Assembly: GCA_903892355.1 (NCBI GenBank)
Contig: CAITIE010000013.1
Span: forward strand, 1-63,024
Origin: an uncultured Pirellula sp.
GTDB taxonomy: Bacteria; Planctomycetota; Planctomycetia; Pirellulales; Pirellulaceae
DNA: 63,024 nt
Direction of reading: 5' to 3'
Numbering within the stretch: the first letter of the stretch is position 1; every line of letters starts with the position of its first letter. Made by a program: the position numbers and the translations under genes. Positions 46,301 through 55,007 of the stretch are shown here, piece after piece. Under the pieces are notes generated by a model. The model was not told the origin of the DNA. It ran no database searches and was given only the letters and a program-made list of their open reading frames with translations.

Positions 46301-46777
46301 CTCGTATCGAATCTCTTGGTGCAATCGCCGATTGATGTCGATGATTGCGTCGATGGTTGGCTTGGGGGTTAAATCGATCGCAGCAACCCAATTAGACAGC
46401 CGCTCCGTCGCCGGTAACTGCTGCAAGTATGGGGCGAGCTCTTTCTGCAACCATCCGTCGTACGGAAACGGAAATTTCTCAGCATACGACTCGAGAAAAA
46501 AATCGAAGGGATTGATCGCGGTCATGTCCGCGACTAGATCCACATCGATCGAAAATTGCCGTGCCTGTTTCGGAAACACCAATCGGGCAAGGTAGTTCCC
46601 TTGCGGATCTTGTTGCCAATTGCAAAAGTGCTCACCGGGGGTGACATGCATCGAATAGCTATAAAGTTTTGTTCGGCAATGGGGGGCAGGTCTCAGCCGT
46701 ACGATCTGTGGTCCCAGAGATACAAGTCGGTCGTACCGATAAACGGTCTCATGGTGCAATGCTACGCGTATACTCAT
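43394..46777 (-). CDS. Transglutaminase-like protein fused to DUF2126
   Basis: About 1127 residues from the ATG at 46777 (frame open to 46879). The first 90 residues are the bacterial transglutaminase N-terminal domain ([23 protein letters not shown]). The papain-like core follows with catalytic C180 (CGSCRDSAW), H229 (DLHAWTEIY) and D245 (GLDPTSG), all intact. From about residue 320 to the end is DUF2126 ([69 protein letters not shown]). This fusion is a known architecture in proteobacteria and planctomycetes, often beside an alpha-E/ATP-grasp pair; here those partners are absent. There is no signal peptide. A cytoplasmic peptide-modifying role is inferred; DUF2126 looks like a carboxylate-amine ligase-related domain. 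Confidence 0.92.
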   Translation of the reverse strand: [1127 protein letters not shown]

Positions 46778-47200
46778 AGGTAACGAATCCGGCCTTCCTC
46801 TTTTTGACGACGATATGCTGCGTGAACTGTGAACTAGCCCCAGGTAATCTTGCCACGCTCTAGAAACAAAGTCCGTCACTCAGAAACGCACTGAACTGGG
46901 ATGCATGCGGATTTTCTTGAGCACGATGCCATCCCAACGGCACTCCTCGAGGAACAAATCCTCGTTCGAGGTTAGTTGCCGTTGCTTCTAGTATTCCACG
47001 AAATTTCCCGGGGTACATGCTGCAGGGGGCAGTGCATTTTCATGCAAGAGAGGATAAGCCCCGCAGGTTGGATATGATACCCAAACGGATCGAACCTTGG
47101 GGGGCCAAATATCCAGCATCAAGCAATTTGAAGGCCATCTCTGGATTCGATCACCCGCTTGCTTTTTTGCTTCGCGTCACTGAAGTGGCAGACGCAAACG
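46778..47200. other. Intergenic region of 423 bp
   Basis: Region between the transglutaminase start and the rhodanese stop, both on the minus strand. It holds a small hairpin (CGAGGA at 46948, TCCTCG at 46959) and little else. An open frame on the plus strand at 47017-47277 overlaps the rhodanese gene and has no family-like features. Confidence 0.5.
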
Positions 47201-47743
47201 CTATTTACTGCACGCTGGGCGTCCGCGATTCCAAGGCATCGCAGCCAAAAAATACGCCATCCCACACCAGTCGGTGACACCAGCGAATGTAAGTCCAGCA
47301 CCGATGAACGCGCAAAGTCCGAAAAACCAAGGATGAACAAAGGTTCCCAGCAACGCTCCGAGCAGAACCAACAGTCCGGCAGCGATTCGAACCTGTCGCT
47401 CGATGCTGATCACGCCCTTGCCTCGCACTACGGGTAGCCCAGCACCCACACATGCGTTGGTACCTCCTAAGACATTGACAACCGTCAACCCCTCGGCAGC
47501 CAGCTTCTCTGCCGCTTGCTTGCTCCGACCACCACTCTGGCAAATGACGTAAACCTCCGATGGAACCTCGGAAAGGACATCCTTGAGTTTCGCCTTGCTG
47601 AGTTCATTCAATGGGATGTTGATAGCAGATTCGACATGCACTGATTGATATTCTCCGGGAGTACGAACATCAATCAGTACATTGGATGTACCACGCCCCA
47701 AACATTTCCCAAAATCCGACGCCTCGATTGTGGTGACCGACAT
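47201..47743 (-). CDS. Rhodanese domain fused to DUF2892 membrane domain
   Basis: A 180-residue protein from the ATG at 47743 (frame open to 47860). Residues 3-110 are a rhodanese domain with active-site C68 in the loop VICQSGGRS and the LIDVRTPGEYQSVHVESAINIP entrance. Residues 115-172 are the DUF2892 (YgaP-like) two-helix membrane domain: ERQVRIAAGLLVLLGALLG, FFGLCAFIGAGLTFAGV, with DWCGMAYFLAAMPWN. YgaP-type proteins tether a sulfurtransferase to the inner membrane. Substrates are unknown. It has no obvious partner; the next gene upstream is trmL. Confidence 0.92.
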   Translation of the reverse strand: MSVTTIEASDFGKCLGRGTSNVLIDVRTPGEYQSVHVESAINIPLNELSKAKLKDVLSEVPSEVYVICQSGGRSKQAAEKLAAEGLTVVNVLGGTNACVGAGLPVVRGKGVISIERQVRIAAGLLVLLGALLGTFVHPWFFGLCAFIGAGLTFAGVTDWCGMAYFLAAMPWNRGRPACSK

Positions 47744-47908
47744 GATTCGTATTCCTTTAGCTTCCACGCAACCACGATATTTCAACCAGGAAATACAGCC
47801 TGACCGATGCTCAATTTTACACAATTTTTGCCATGAGTTCCTAGAGCATTGTCTCCACATCCGCAGTCGTTTGCAGCCTGACTCGCTTAAATACAGGCGA
47901 GTGCGAGG

Positions 47909-48394
47909 TCAACCGGGAGACAAATCATTAACGCACTGGCGAAACGCTTCGTACAGCCCTATTCCCGCAGCCACTGAGAGATTGAGGCTACGGACCGGAC
48001 CGATCATGGGCAATCGGACGCATTGGTCTGCATAGGATTGGCGGATACTTTCAGGAAGCCCACTCGATTCACTCCCAAAAATTAGCCAGTCGCCTCGCTG
48101 ATACTGAACCTCTGAGTGGATTCGCGTTGCGAATTTGGTGAAGAACCACGCTCTATCCAGCGGAACTTTGGGCAATAGATCCTGCCAGGAGTCCACGATT
48201 TCCCAATCCAAGAACTTCCAATAATCAAGCCCAGCCCGCTGCAACTGCTTGTCATCCAACCGGAATCCCGTGGGCCGAACAATCCAAAGCTTTGCACTCA
48301 ACGCCACACAAGATCGGCCAATATTCCCCGTGTTCTGGGGGATTTCAGGCTGGAACAAAACCACATGAAACGAAGGGCTTGAGGCTTCAGGCAT
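47909..48394 (-). CDS. trmL: tRNA (cytidine/uridine-2'-O-)-methyltransferase, TrmL type
   Basis: A 161-residue SPOUT methylase, near the family length; the ATG at 48394 gives MPEASSPSFHVVLFQPEIPQNTGNIGR with the conserved PEIPQNTGNI. The SAM-binding knot motifs are visible: WLIFGSESSGLP and PVRSLNLSVAAGIGLYEAFRQ near the C-terminus. It should 2'-O-methylate the wobble base of tRNA-Leu. The frame extends upstream to 48589 but that part has no family similarity. Confidence 0.95.
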   Translation of the reverse strand: MPEASSPSFHVVLFQPEIPQNTGNIGRSCVALSAKLWIVRPTGFRLDDKQLQRAGLDYWKFLDWEIVDSWQDLLPKVPLDRAWFFTKFATRIHSEVQYQRGDWLIFGSESSGLPESIRQSYADQCVRLPMIGPVRSLNLSVAAGIGLYEAFRQCVNDLSPG

Positions 48395-48677
48395 CGCGAA
48401 TCGTGCAAAACAATGAGTTACGAAGGGAAGTCGAGGATCGTACGCGATTCTCCCCACAAAAAGAAAGGGGGATTGCATGCATTTCGCAGCGAGCACTCGG
48501 TTCTGGTCTCCTGTTTCCGACCAGCGATGGCTTGAAGTCATTCGGTAGCGACTCGGCGATTTATCGTAAAATTTAGACAAAACCAGCATGCCTAGTTATC
48601 CTTAGTCATGTGCGGGAACTGCGCCACCATCAGGCTCCTGAAAGAAATCGGGAAACGGAATCCTGCACAGGATTGCG

Positions 48678-51600
48678 ATGAGACTCATTCAGCTGTCCCA
48701 AATCATTGTTTTCACGCGAAGTCCGCTAACCTCGATGTTTACCCATCTGCGACGAACAAACATCCGACGAGTCGTCGGCCGTCCGGGGATTTGCACGCTC
48801 GTATTGGTGTCGATTTCGACCGTATCCGCGGTTTCTCAAGATCCCGAGGCTTCCAAAGCTCCTGAAGCAGCGCAACCCGCGGAAATGTCGCCTGTCCTGG
48901 TCATCCAAGGAGACACAGCGGTTCCATCGTTAGCGTTGCCAGGCACAGCGCCGCCGAACAGCGACACGGGGACGCCTCAGCCAACATCACCCACTCCAAG
49001 CGTTGACACCAAAAAACAGGGTGCGGCTCCAACCGACGAGACGATCAAGCGACCTAAGGAACCGAAAGGTCCACCGGACAAGTCGGAGTTTCAGGTGCGC
49101 CCCGACGAATTAGGGATGGTTCAGTTCCAGTTTCGCGACCAATCGTGGCCAGATGTCCTGCAATGGCTCGCCGATGTTTCCGGATTGGCGTTGGACTGGC
49201 AGGAGCTACCCAGCGATCTTCTGAGCATCGCGACACCTGGCAAGACGTCGCTAGTCGACACTCGCGACGTGATCAACCGCCACCTCTTAGCACGCGGCTT
49301 TACCCTGCTCGAATACCCTGGTGTATTGCAAGTCGTCAAAACCAAGGAACTCAATAGTGCACTGGTTCCTCGCGTGTCCCCTGAGGAACTGCCTACGCTC
49401 CCTCCGAACCGATTCGTTCGAACGACCTTCAAACTGGACTCCTTGATAGCCAAGGAATTGCTCGAGGAGCTGAAGTTACTGATCAGTACCCATGGAACAC
49501 TTCGAGCGCTCAGCAATACAAACCGCTTGGAAGCGATGGATACCGCAGCCAACTTAACGGACATCGCTAGGATCCTAAGTGAGGAACAGTCGGATGACGT
49601 CCTCAATAACTTAGCCCGTGAATTTCATTTGGAACATGTGCGAGCCAGCGAAGTTCGTGAGCAGCTCGCCGCATTCTTGAAGCTCGATGAAGGAAAAGGA
49701 ACCAAATCCTTGCCAAACATGGGCGCTAATCCAGATTTGGAAGCGCAACAGCAGCAGATGATGATCCTCCAACAAGCCCAAATGGCTGGGCAGCAACCCA
49801 ACGCTGGGGGTGCACCGCGGGCCGCAGCTCCTGTAGCCGATGTCCGCCTTGTTGCGAACACTCGCCGAAACAGCCTCATCGTGAACGCTCCGCCCGACAA
49901 AATGGCCATCGTCGCAGCGTTTGTTGCCCGTATCGATGTACCACTTCCAAATGAGCACTACCAAGCCTTGTCCACGCGGATGAAGGTATACCGATTGGCA
50001 AGTCTTGAACCGAAGAAATTCGTAGCGTCGCTGCTGGCACTCAATGTGCTCGAACCAACAACCCGCCTCGAAGTTGATGACAAGAACAAATCGATGATCG
50101 CGTACGCGTCGCTTGCAGATCATCTAACCATTCAAGAAACATTGCAGAAGCTCGACGGTTCCGCACGCCAAGTCGAAGTGATCCAACTGCGACGCCTCCG
50201 AGCAGAAGAAGTAGCCGGTACCATTCGCTTGCTAATGGGGATCGACCAAGAAAAGAAAGAGGAATCGCCACGTCGCGGTTTCTATGCTTTCGATTTTGCA
50301 CCGCAACAAAACAAAGAAAGCTCAACCAAAGACCAGTTGAGGGTCGGTGCGAACGTGGGCAACAATCAACTCATTCTCTGGGCAAATGAGTTCGAGGCAT
50401 CAGAGATCAAAAAGTTATTGACCAAACTCGGTGAGATTCCTCCGCAAGGAGGCAGTGACCAGCGTTTCCGCGTGATCGAAGGAAATCGCAGCCAGCAGAT
50501 GCGTGAATACCTCGAACGGCTGAAACAAACTTGGGATGCCAAGGGAGTCGAACTGGAACTTCCATCGGATTCGGAGTTCGAGGTCGATTTCCCGGTCACG
50601 GATCCTCCTCCACAAAACATGGAAAAGTCAGACAACAAGAAGAAGGACGGACCGAAGAAGGCCCCTGCACCGATCAACGATGCTCCCGCCCTCGGAGAGA
50701 CCCCTGCTGGGCAAGCCAATCATGGTGGAGTCCTAGTCGCGGTCGATCAACCGCCCAACGTTGACTCGATCCTAGGGGCTGACGATCAGGAATCTGTACC
50801 ATTGCGACCCCTGCCCCAAAGCCAGGAAAATCCATCGCGAACCAAGATCCCATCACAAACCAAAATTAAGGTGCGGTTTGATGAGCGTGGAGACTTGGTC
50901 CTCGAGTCCCAAGACACCTCCGCCTTGGACTCTATCGAGGAATGGATGCTGCTCAACGCACCACCCGAAAAAGAGTATCACATCTTCCATGTTCGCCATT
51001 CGCGACCGTTTTGGATCAAGCTGAACCTGGAGGAATATTTTAAAGAGGAGTCGCCCAACAAGAAGAACAACAACGATTCGGTATTCCGATGGTTGTTCGA
51101 TCTCGACCCACCCAAACAAGAGTACGACGGCCCACAGTTGGGTAAGAAACGCAAGTTAAAGATCATGTCTGATTCGGACTCGAATACCCTGTTGGTGAGT
51201 GGCGCTTCCGATAGCCAACTCCAAACCATTCAACGCCTGATCGACTTGTGGGACAAACCGACGGTCCCCGACAAGCAATCCCTGCGATTCACGAAGTCGG
51301 TCAAGGTTGAATACTCTAAGGCCCAAAATATCGTTGATGCGATCAAAGATGCGTTTCGCGATCTGCTGAGCTCGAACGACAAAGCTATGGAACGGAAAGA
51401 GGAGGATCGAGGACAGGGTACCGGACGCGAATCAAAGCGCAAGACCGACGAATCGATATCGGACGGAGGTATGAGTTTCGAGTTCACAGGAAGACTCTCA
51501 TTGGGTGTCGACAAGCTCACCAACACCATCTTGGTCTCCGCCAAAGGTGAAGATCTGTTGGAAATGGTTTGTGATTTGATCGAAGAACTCGACCAAAAGG

Positions 51601-51851
51601 CGAAACGGAGCGAGACAGTCGAAGTACTCAAGGTTAACGGAACGAGCACGGTGGCCCTCGAAAAAGCCCTCAAGAACCTGCTGCGAGGTAAATCGATGAA
51701 CGCGCAGGGAGGTGCCAACAATCTTAAGTTAACACCCGGCGCGGGTGGCCAAATCGTCCCACCCCAGGACTTCAACCAACAGGGCAACGGATTGTCGAAC
51801 CGTTCTGGCTCGGGACGCAATGCTAACGCCGATGCGGATTTTGAGAACTAA
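48678..51851 (+). CDS. Long periplasmic protein of secretin N-type domains without pore domain
   Basis: A 1057-residue protein, start ATG at 48678 (48735 is an alternative). A hydrophobic segment near residues 38-52 looks like a signal peptide; a Pro/Thr-rich linker extends to about residue 140. Residues about 148-225 look like an STN/secretin N0 domain (QFRDQSWPDVLQWLADVSGLALDW). Several NolW-like alpha/beta domains follow, with repeating units such as VANTRRNSLIVNAPPDKMAIVAAFVARID, VGNNQLILWANEFEASEIKKLLTKLGE and DKLTNTILVSAKGEDLLEMVCDLIEELD, broken by Gln-rich (about 352-385) and Lys/Pro-rich linkers. The secretin pore domain is missing. Function unknown; it may be a periplasmic scaffold or a partner of a separately encoded secretin. 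Confidence 0.75.
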   Translation: MRLIQLSQIIVFTRSPLTSMFTHLRRTNIRRVVGRPGICTLVLVSISTVSAVSQDPEASKAPEAAQPAEMSPVLVIQGDTAVPSLALPGTAPPNSDTGTPQPTSPTPSVDTKKQGAAPTDETIKRPKEPKGPPDKSEFQVRPDELGMVQFQFRDQSWPDVLQWLADVSGLALDWQELPSDLLSIATPGKTSLVDTRDVINRHLLARGFTLLEYPGVLQVVKTKELNSALVPRVSPEELPTLPPNRFVRTTFKLDSLIAKELLEELKLLISTHGTLRALSNTNRLEAMDTAANLTDIARILSEEQSDDVLNNLAREFHLEHVRASEVREQLAAFLKLDEGKGTKSLPNMGANPDLEAQQQQMMILQQAQMAGQQPNAGGAPRAAAPVADVRLVANTRRNSLIVNAPPDKMAIVAAFVARIDVPLPNEHYQALSTRMKVYRLASLEPKKFVASLLALNVLEPTTRLEVDDKNKSMIAYASLADHLTIQETLQKLDGSARQVEVIQLRRLRAEEVAGTIRLLMGIDQEKKEESPRRGFYAFDFAPQQNKESSTKDQLRVGANVGNNQLILWANEFEASEIKKLLTKLGEIPPQGGSDQRFRVIEGNRSQQMREYLERLKQTWDAKGVELELPSDSEFEVDFPVTDPPPQNMEKSDNKKKDGPKKAPAPINDAPALGETPAGQANHGGVLVAVDQPPNVDSILGADDQESVPLRPLPQSQENPSRTKIPSQTKIKVRFDERGDLVLESQDTSALDSIEEWMLLNAPPEKEYHIFHVRHSRPFWIKLNLEEYFKEESPNKKNNNDSVFRWLFDLDPPKQEYDGPQLGKKRKLKIMSDSDSNTLLVSGASDSQLQTIQRLIDLWDKPTVPDKQSLRFTKSVKVEYSKAQNIVDAIKDAFRDLLSSNDKAMERKEEDRGQGTGRESKRKTDESISDGGMSFEFTGRLSLGVDKLTNTILVSAKGEDLLEMVCDLIEELDQKAKRSETVEVLKVNGTSTVALEKALKNLLRGKSMNAQGGANNLKLTPGAGGQIVPPQDFNQQGNGLSNRSGSGRNANADADFEN

Positions 51852-51897
51852 CCACTCTCCGCATGGTACTTGATTCCAAAGCTTTGGCCGACGCATC

Positions 51898-52953
51898 TCA
51901 GATCGGCTTGGCTGCGTCCCGCGAGAGGACGATCCTCGGGTTCATCATCCAGAACCAGACGGGAGGACATAGCGCGAGTAGGACCATGCCCGGATAACCC
52001 GATGGGAGCTGCGGGCTGTGCTCTTTGGATCGAAGCGTTTGGTACTGACGGTCAGCAGCCATGTGATGGTCGGAGTGACGACTGAGTTCGAACAAGAGCA
52101 TCCGGCTCACGCGATGATCACTGTTCCATGAATGGTGCTCCTGGACCGTCTCAAGCCGACCGCTGGGTAATGCATTTCGCTCCAAACCATAATGCTCAAT
52201 GTAGTTCACGACTTCGAGAAGCCCGAACGATAAAAACGCGATCACACAATAGACTCCGAGGAATCCCCAACCGAATATTGAAACCAACGCGATCAACCAA
52301 AGGGATTGAATCATGAGGAATGAGAGCATCTCGTTACGCCAACTCCAGGTGGGTATCCCCAACTTCTTTAGTCGTTGCAGCTCGAGCCTCCAAGCGGACA
52401 ACCATTGCGCCGGGATCGTGTACAAGATAAATGCATACACGTTTGTCCCTTGGGCTGCTGTCGCAGCATCCTCTTTGGTTCCAACATTTTTGTGATGGCC
52501 CCGCACGTGCTCAATGGCGAAATGCATGTAGAGAACGGTCATTAAGATGAGTCGGCCGATCCAGCGCTCCATTTTTGTTTTTCGATGAATCAGTTCATGG
52601 GCGACCGTGATTCCAATCCCACCAGTGCTCAGCGCAACCGACAGCACCCAACCCGCCTGGACCCACCAAGGAGCCAATTGACGGGTCCATTCCCATCCGA
52701 ATAACAAGATCAAACCCAATTGGACAGGAAGATGGATGTATAGGATCCAGCTGTAAAAACGGGATGAGCCCCTGACAGGTTCAATGCTCGAATCATCGAC
52801 TTTGTCCGTATCGCAACCGACGATGGCATCCATGGCTGGAACACCAACGAAAACAACAGCAACAGTAAGCCATGCCCAAATGCCACCCCACAACAAACCG
52901 ATCGCCGCGAAGAGGGGGATCGAGAACGATGCGAGATAATTCCAGGGCTTCAT
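51898..52953 (-). CDS. AlkB-type membrane hydroxylase (alkane 1-monooxygenase family)
   Basis: A 351-residue membrane protein with several hydrophobic segments and the family's histidine boxes: HELIHRK (119-125), EHVRGHHKN (148-156), NYIEHYG (250-256) and SRHSDHHMA (291-299), with QEHHSWNSDH at 271-280. These ligate a di-iron centre. The family hydroxylates alkanes or fatty-acyl or sterol-like substrates with O2 and rubredoxin or ferredoxin; no rubredoxin gene is adjacent. The start ATG at 52953 is followed by a first helix at 8-28. It is divergent from the CE6 gene. Full alkB status depends on substrate tests, so the symbol is left blank. Confidence 0.92.
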   Translation of the reverse strand: MKPWNYLASFSIPLFAAIGLLWGGIWAWLTVAVVFVGVPAMDAIVGCDTDKVDDSSIEPVRGSSRFYSWILYIHLPVQLGLILLFGWEWTRQLAPWWVQAGWVLSVALSTGGIGITVAHELIHRKTKMERWIGRLILMTVLYMHFAIEHVRGHHKNVGTKEDAATAAQGTNVYAFILYTIPAQWLSAWRLELQRLKKLGIPTWSWRNEMLSFLMIQSLWLIALVSIFGWGFLGVYCVIAFLSFGLLEVVNYIEHYGLERNALPSGRLETVQEHHSWNSDHRVSRMLLFELSRHSDHHMAADRQYQTLRSKEHSPQLPSGYPGMVLLALCPPVWFWMMNPRIVLSRDAAKPI

Positions 52954-53184
52954 AGCGGGATAATGACTCTATCGTTGAGGTACCGTTCATTCACCAACGC
53001 ATGGGTCGGTGGTTCCAAACGCAAGCGGTTTCACTGCCGAGGTTCCAGAATTATAGCCCGACGTAGTCTCCTTAGGATACCATAGGATTCGATGGGTTTT
53101 TGGCGATCGATGGTGCAAATCCGAAGTACTTGAAACCCTGTATTTGGCGACAGACACGAAATAATTGCAACGGGAAGATAAACG

Positions 53185-54873
53185 ATGGTGACACCCAGTT
53201 GGATCCGACAGACAAATGGATCGGTTCTATCCGAGTTCAGGCTCGCCACGATCGCGTTAATGTGCGCGGTCGGGTTTGGTGAAAGCCTTTTGCAATCCGC
53301 GGAGCCGACCCGAGTTTTTATTTTTGCTGGCCAATCGAATATGGTCGGTGCCGATGCAAAGGCTGAAGAGATTCCGGAGTTCCCACACTTTCGGGATACC
53401 GTCATTCCACGCGAAGATATCCTTTTTTCGTACCGTATCGGAAACGGCGACGAAATCTCAAAAGGCTGGGTGCCACTGAGACCACTCAAGGCGTTTGGTC
53501 CCGAGGTGACCTTTGCCGATGAAGTCAGCAAGCATGTTTCATTTCCCATCGCGATTATCAAATCCGCAGTGGGTGGGACAACGGTCGCTTTTGACTGGAA
53601 TCCAGATGCGCCGGACCGCGGTCAGCAACTTTATCTGAAGACGCTACAGCTGATCCGCGATTCGCTCAGAGAACTCACCGATCGCGGTATCGCGTACAAA
53701 CTGGAGGGTGTCATGTGGCATCAAGGGGAGAACGACATGCTCGATCGTATGCTCTACCCAAAGTACGCGGTGGGCCTTAACCAACTGATCGCTCGATTGC
53801 GGAGCGATCTCAGTGCCCCTGAGTTGGAGTGGTATCTCGGTGAGGTGAGTGAAAAAGGGATTTGGGGCATGGATCACCGGGCTAACTTAGGGGCTTTCCG
53901 CACCCAACAGCAACACGTTCTCGATGGCGATGCACGCACACATTTCGTACCCACATCGCATCTCGCCTTTGAAGTGATGGGGAGCGGCCAACCGCATTAC
54001 CACTTTGGCACCCAAGGACAATTGCAGATGGGGCAAGCGTTTGCCAAGGCTTATCTTCAACGGATCGGTGCGTTGAAAACCTCACCCGACCGATCGTACC
54101 AAGGGAAACTACCGATCGCAGCGAACGGTGTTGTTCGCATCTTTGTATTGGCCGGGCAGAGAAATATGGAAGGGGAGGACGCGCATGTGGCTGAACTCGC
54201 TCAACTCTCCGACCGCAAGGCTTTGGCACAGCCGCAAACCAACGTTCTCTTCCGGTACTCGCTGGGAGGAGGAGTCACCGTATCATCGGATTGGGAACCT
54301 TTGGGGCCGGTGGACGAACTCGGGAACTTCGGGCCCGAACTCAGTTTTGGTGCCCAATTGCGAGCGAGACTCCCCAAAGAAGAAGGGATCGCGATCGTCA
54401 AGTTCACGCACAGTGGCGCTCAAGGTCCGGATTGGGCTCCACAGGGAAATGAACCGAGTCACCGCCAACTCTACCAGAAACTTCTGGCATTCCTTCGAGC
54501 GGCAGAAAATGACCTTAAAGAACGCGGTTATGTTGCCAAAGTCGAGGGGGTGTTTTGGCATACCGGAGAGAATGACACGTACTTTGGCCCTTATGCTCAA
54601 AACAATGCAACATGGACACAGCAATGGATTGATCGCTTGCGATCGGACCTAGGAGATCCTTCGATCGCATGCTTCATTACCGAACAGCACAAAAATTCCC
54701 CTTGGGTGAACATTGACAACGTCAACACTGGCCTTCGAGAAATGGCGTCGGGAGTGCCGCGGGTAACGATCCTCTCGACCGAAGGGCTTTCGCATGGCAG
54801 AAAGCATTTTGGAACACTCGGCACCATCCAGTTGGGAGACGCCATGGCAGAAGCCTATTTACGGCAAAAATAG
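53185..54873 (+). CDS. Secreted protein with two tandem CE6/sialate-esterase-like domains, second likely inactive
   Basis: A 562-residue protein with a signal peptide (hydrophobic core LATIALMCAVGF, residues 20-31) and GGGAAG-like ribosome-binding sequence GGGAAG upstream. Two SGNH-type carbohydrate esterase family 6 domains follow. Domain 1 (about 43-295) has nucleophile motif GQSNM (S51), oxyanion VGGTT, WHQGEND at 178 and HFG H273. Domain 2 (about 316-560) has GQRNM where the nucleophile Ser is Arg326 (codon AGA at 54160), and the oxyanion region is THSGAQ rather than VGGTT, though WHTGEND is kept. The second domain probably binds but does not cut. The family removes acetyl groups from xylan or sialate. 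Confidence 0.9.
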   Translation: MVTPSWIRQTNGSVLSEFRLATIALMCAVGFGESLLQSAEPTRVFIFAGQSNMVGADAKAEEIPEFPHFRDTVIPREDILFSYRIGNGDEISKGWVPLRPLKAFGPEVTFADEVSKHVSFPIAIIKSAVGGTTVAFDWNPDAPDRGQQLYLKTLQLIRDSLRELTDRGIAYKLEGVMWHQGENDMLDRMLYPKYAVGLNQLIARLRSDLSAPELEWYLGEVSEKGIWGMDHRANLGAFRTQQQHVLDGDARTHFVPTSHLAFEVMGSGQPHYHFGTQGQLQMGQAFAKAYLQRIGALKTSPDRSYQGKLPIAANGVVRIFVLAGQRNMEGEDAHVAELAQLSDRKALAQPQTNVLFRYSLGGGVTVSSDWEPLGPVDELGNFGPELSFGAQLRARLPKEEGIAIVKFTHSGAQGPDWAPQGNEPSHRQLYQKLLAFLRAAENDLKERGYVAKVEGVFWHTGENDTYFGPYAQNNATWTQQWIDRLRSDLGDPSIACFITEQHKNSPWVNIDNVNTGLREMASGVPRVTILSTEGLSHGRKHFGTLGTIQLGDAMAEAYLRQK

Positions 54874-55007
54874 CTACCTCGTTGGACCAACCCTGTCTTA
54901 GGCCGGTTTTGGGAAAACGGCACGTTTCGCAGTCTCCAAATTGGTTGCATTTTTGATATCCTGTAGTTCGATTTCATTCCGCCCTCCACTCATTCGATGT
55001 GAACATC

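Noticed and set aside
47017-47277. 86-codon plus-strand frame
   Set aside because: It overlaps the rhodanese gene's 3' end and has no coding signature of its own.
54902-54921. Terminator-like hairpin after the CE6 gene
   Set aside because: GCCG-TTTT/AAAA-CGGC pairs with one bulged base, but there is no following T-run, so intrinsic termination is not supported.
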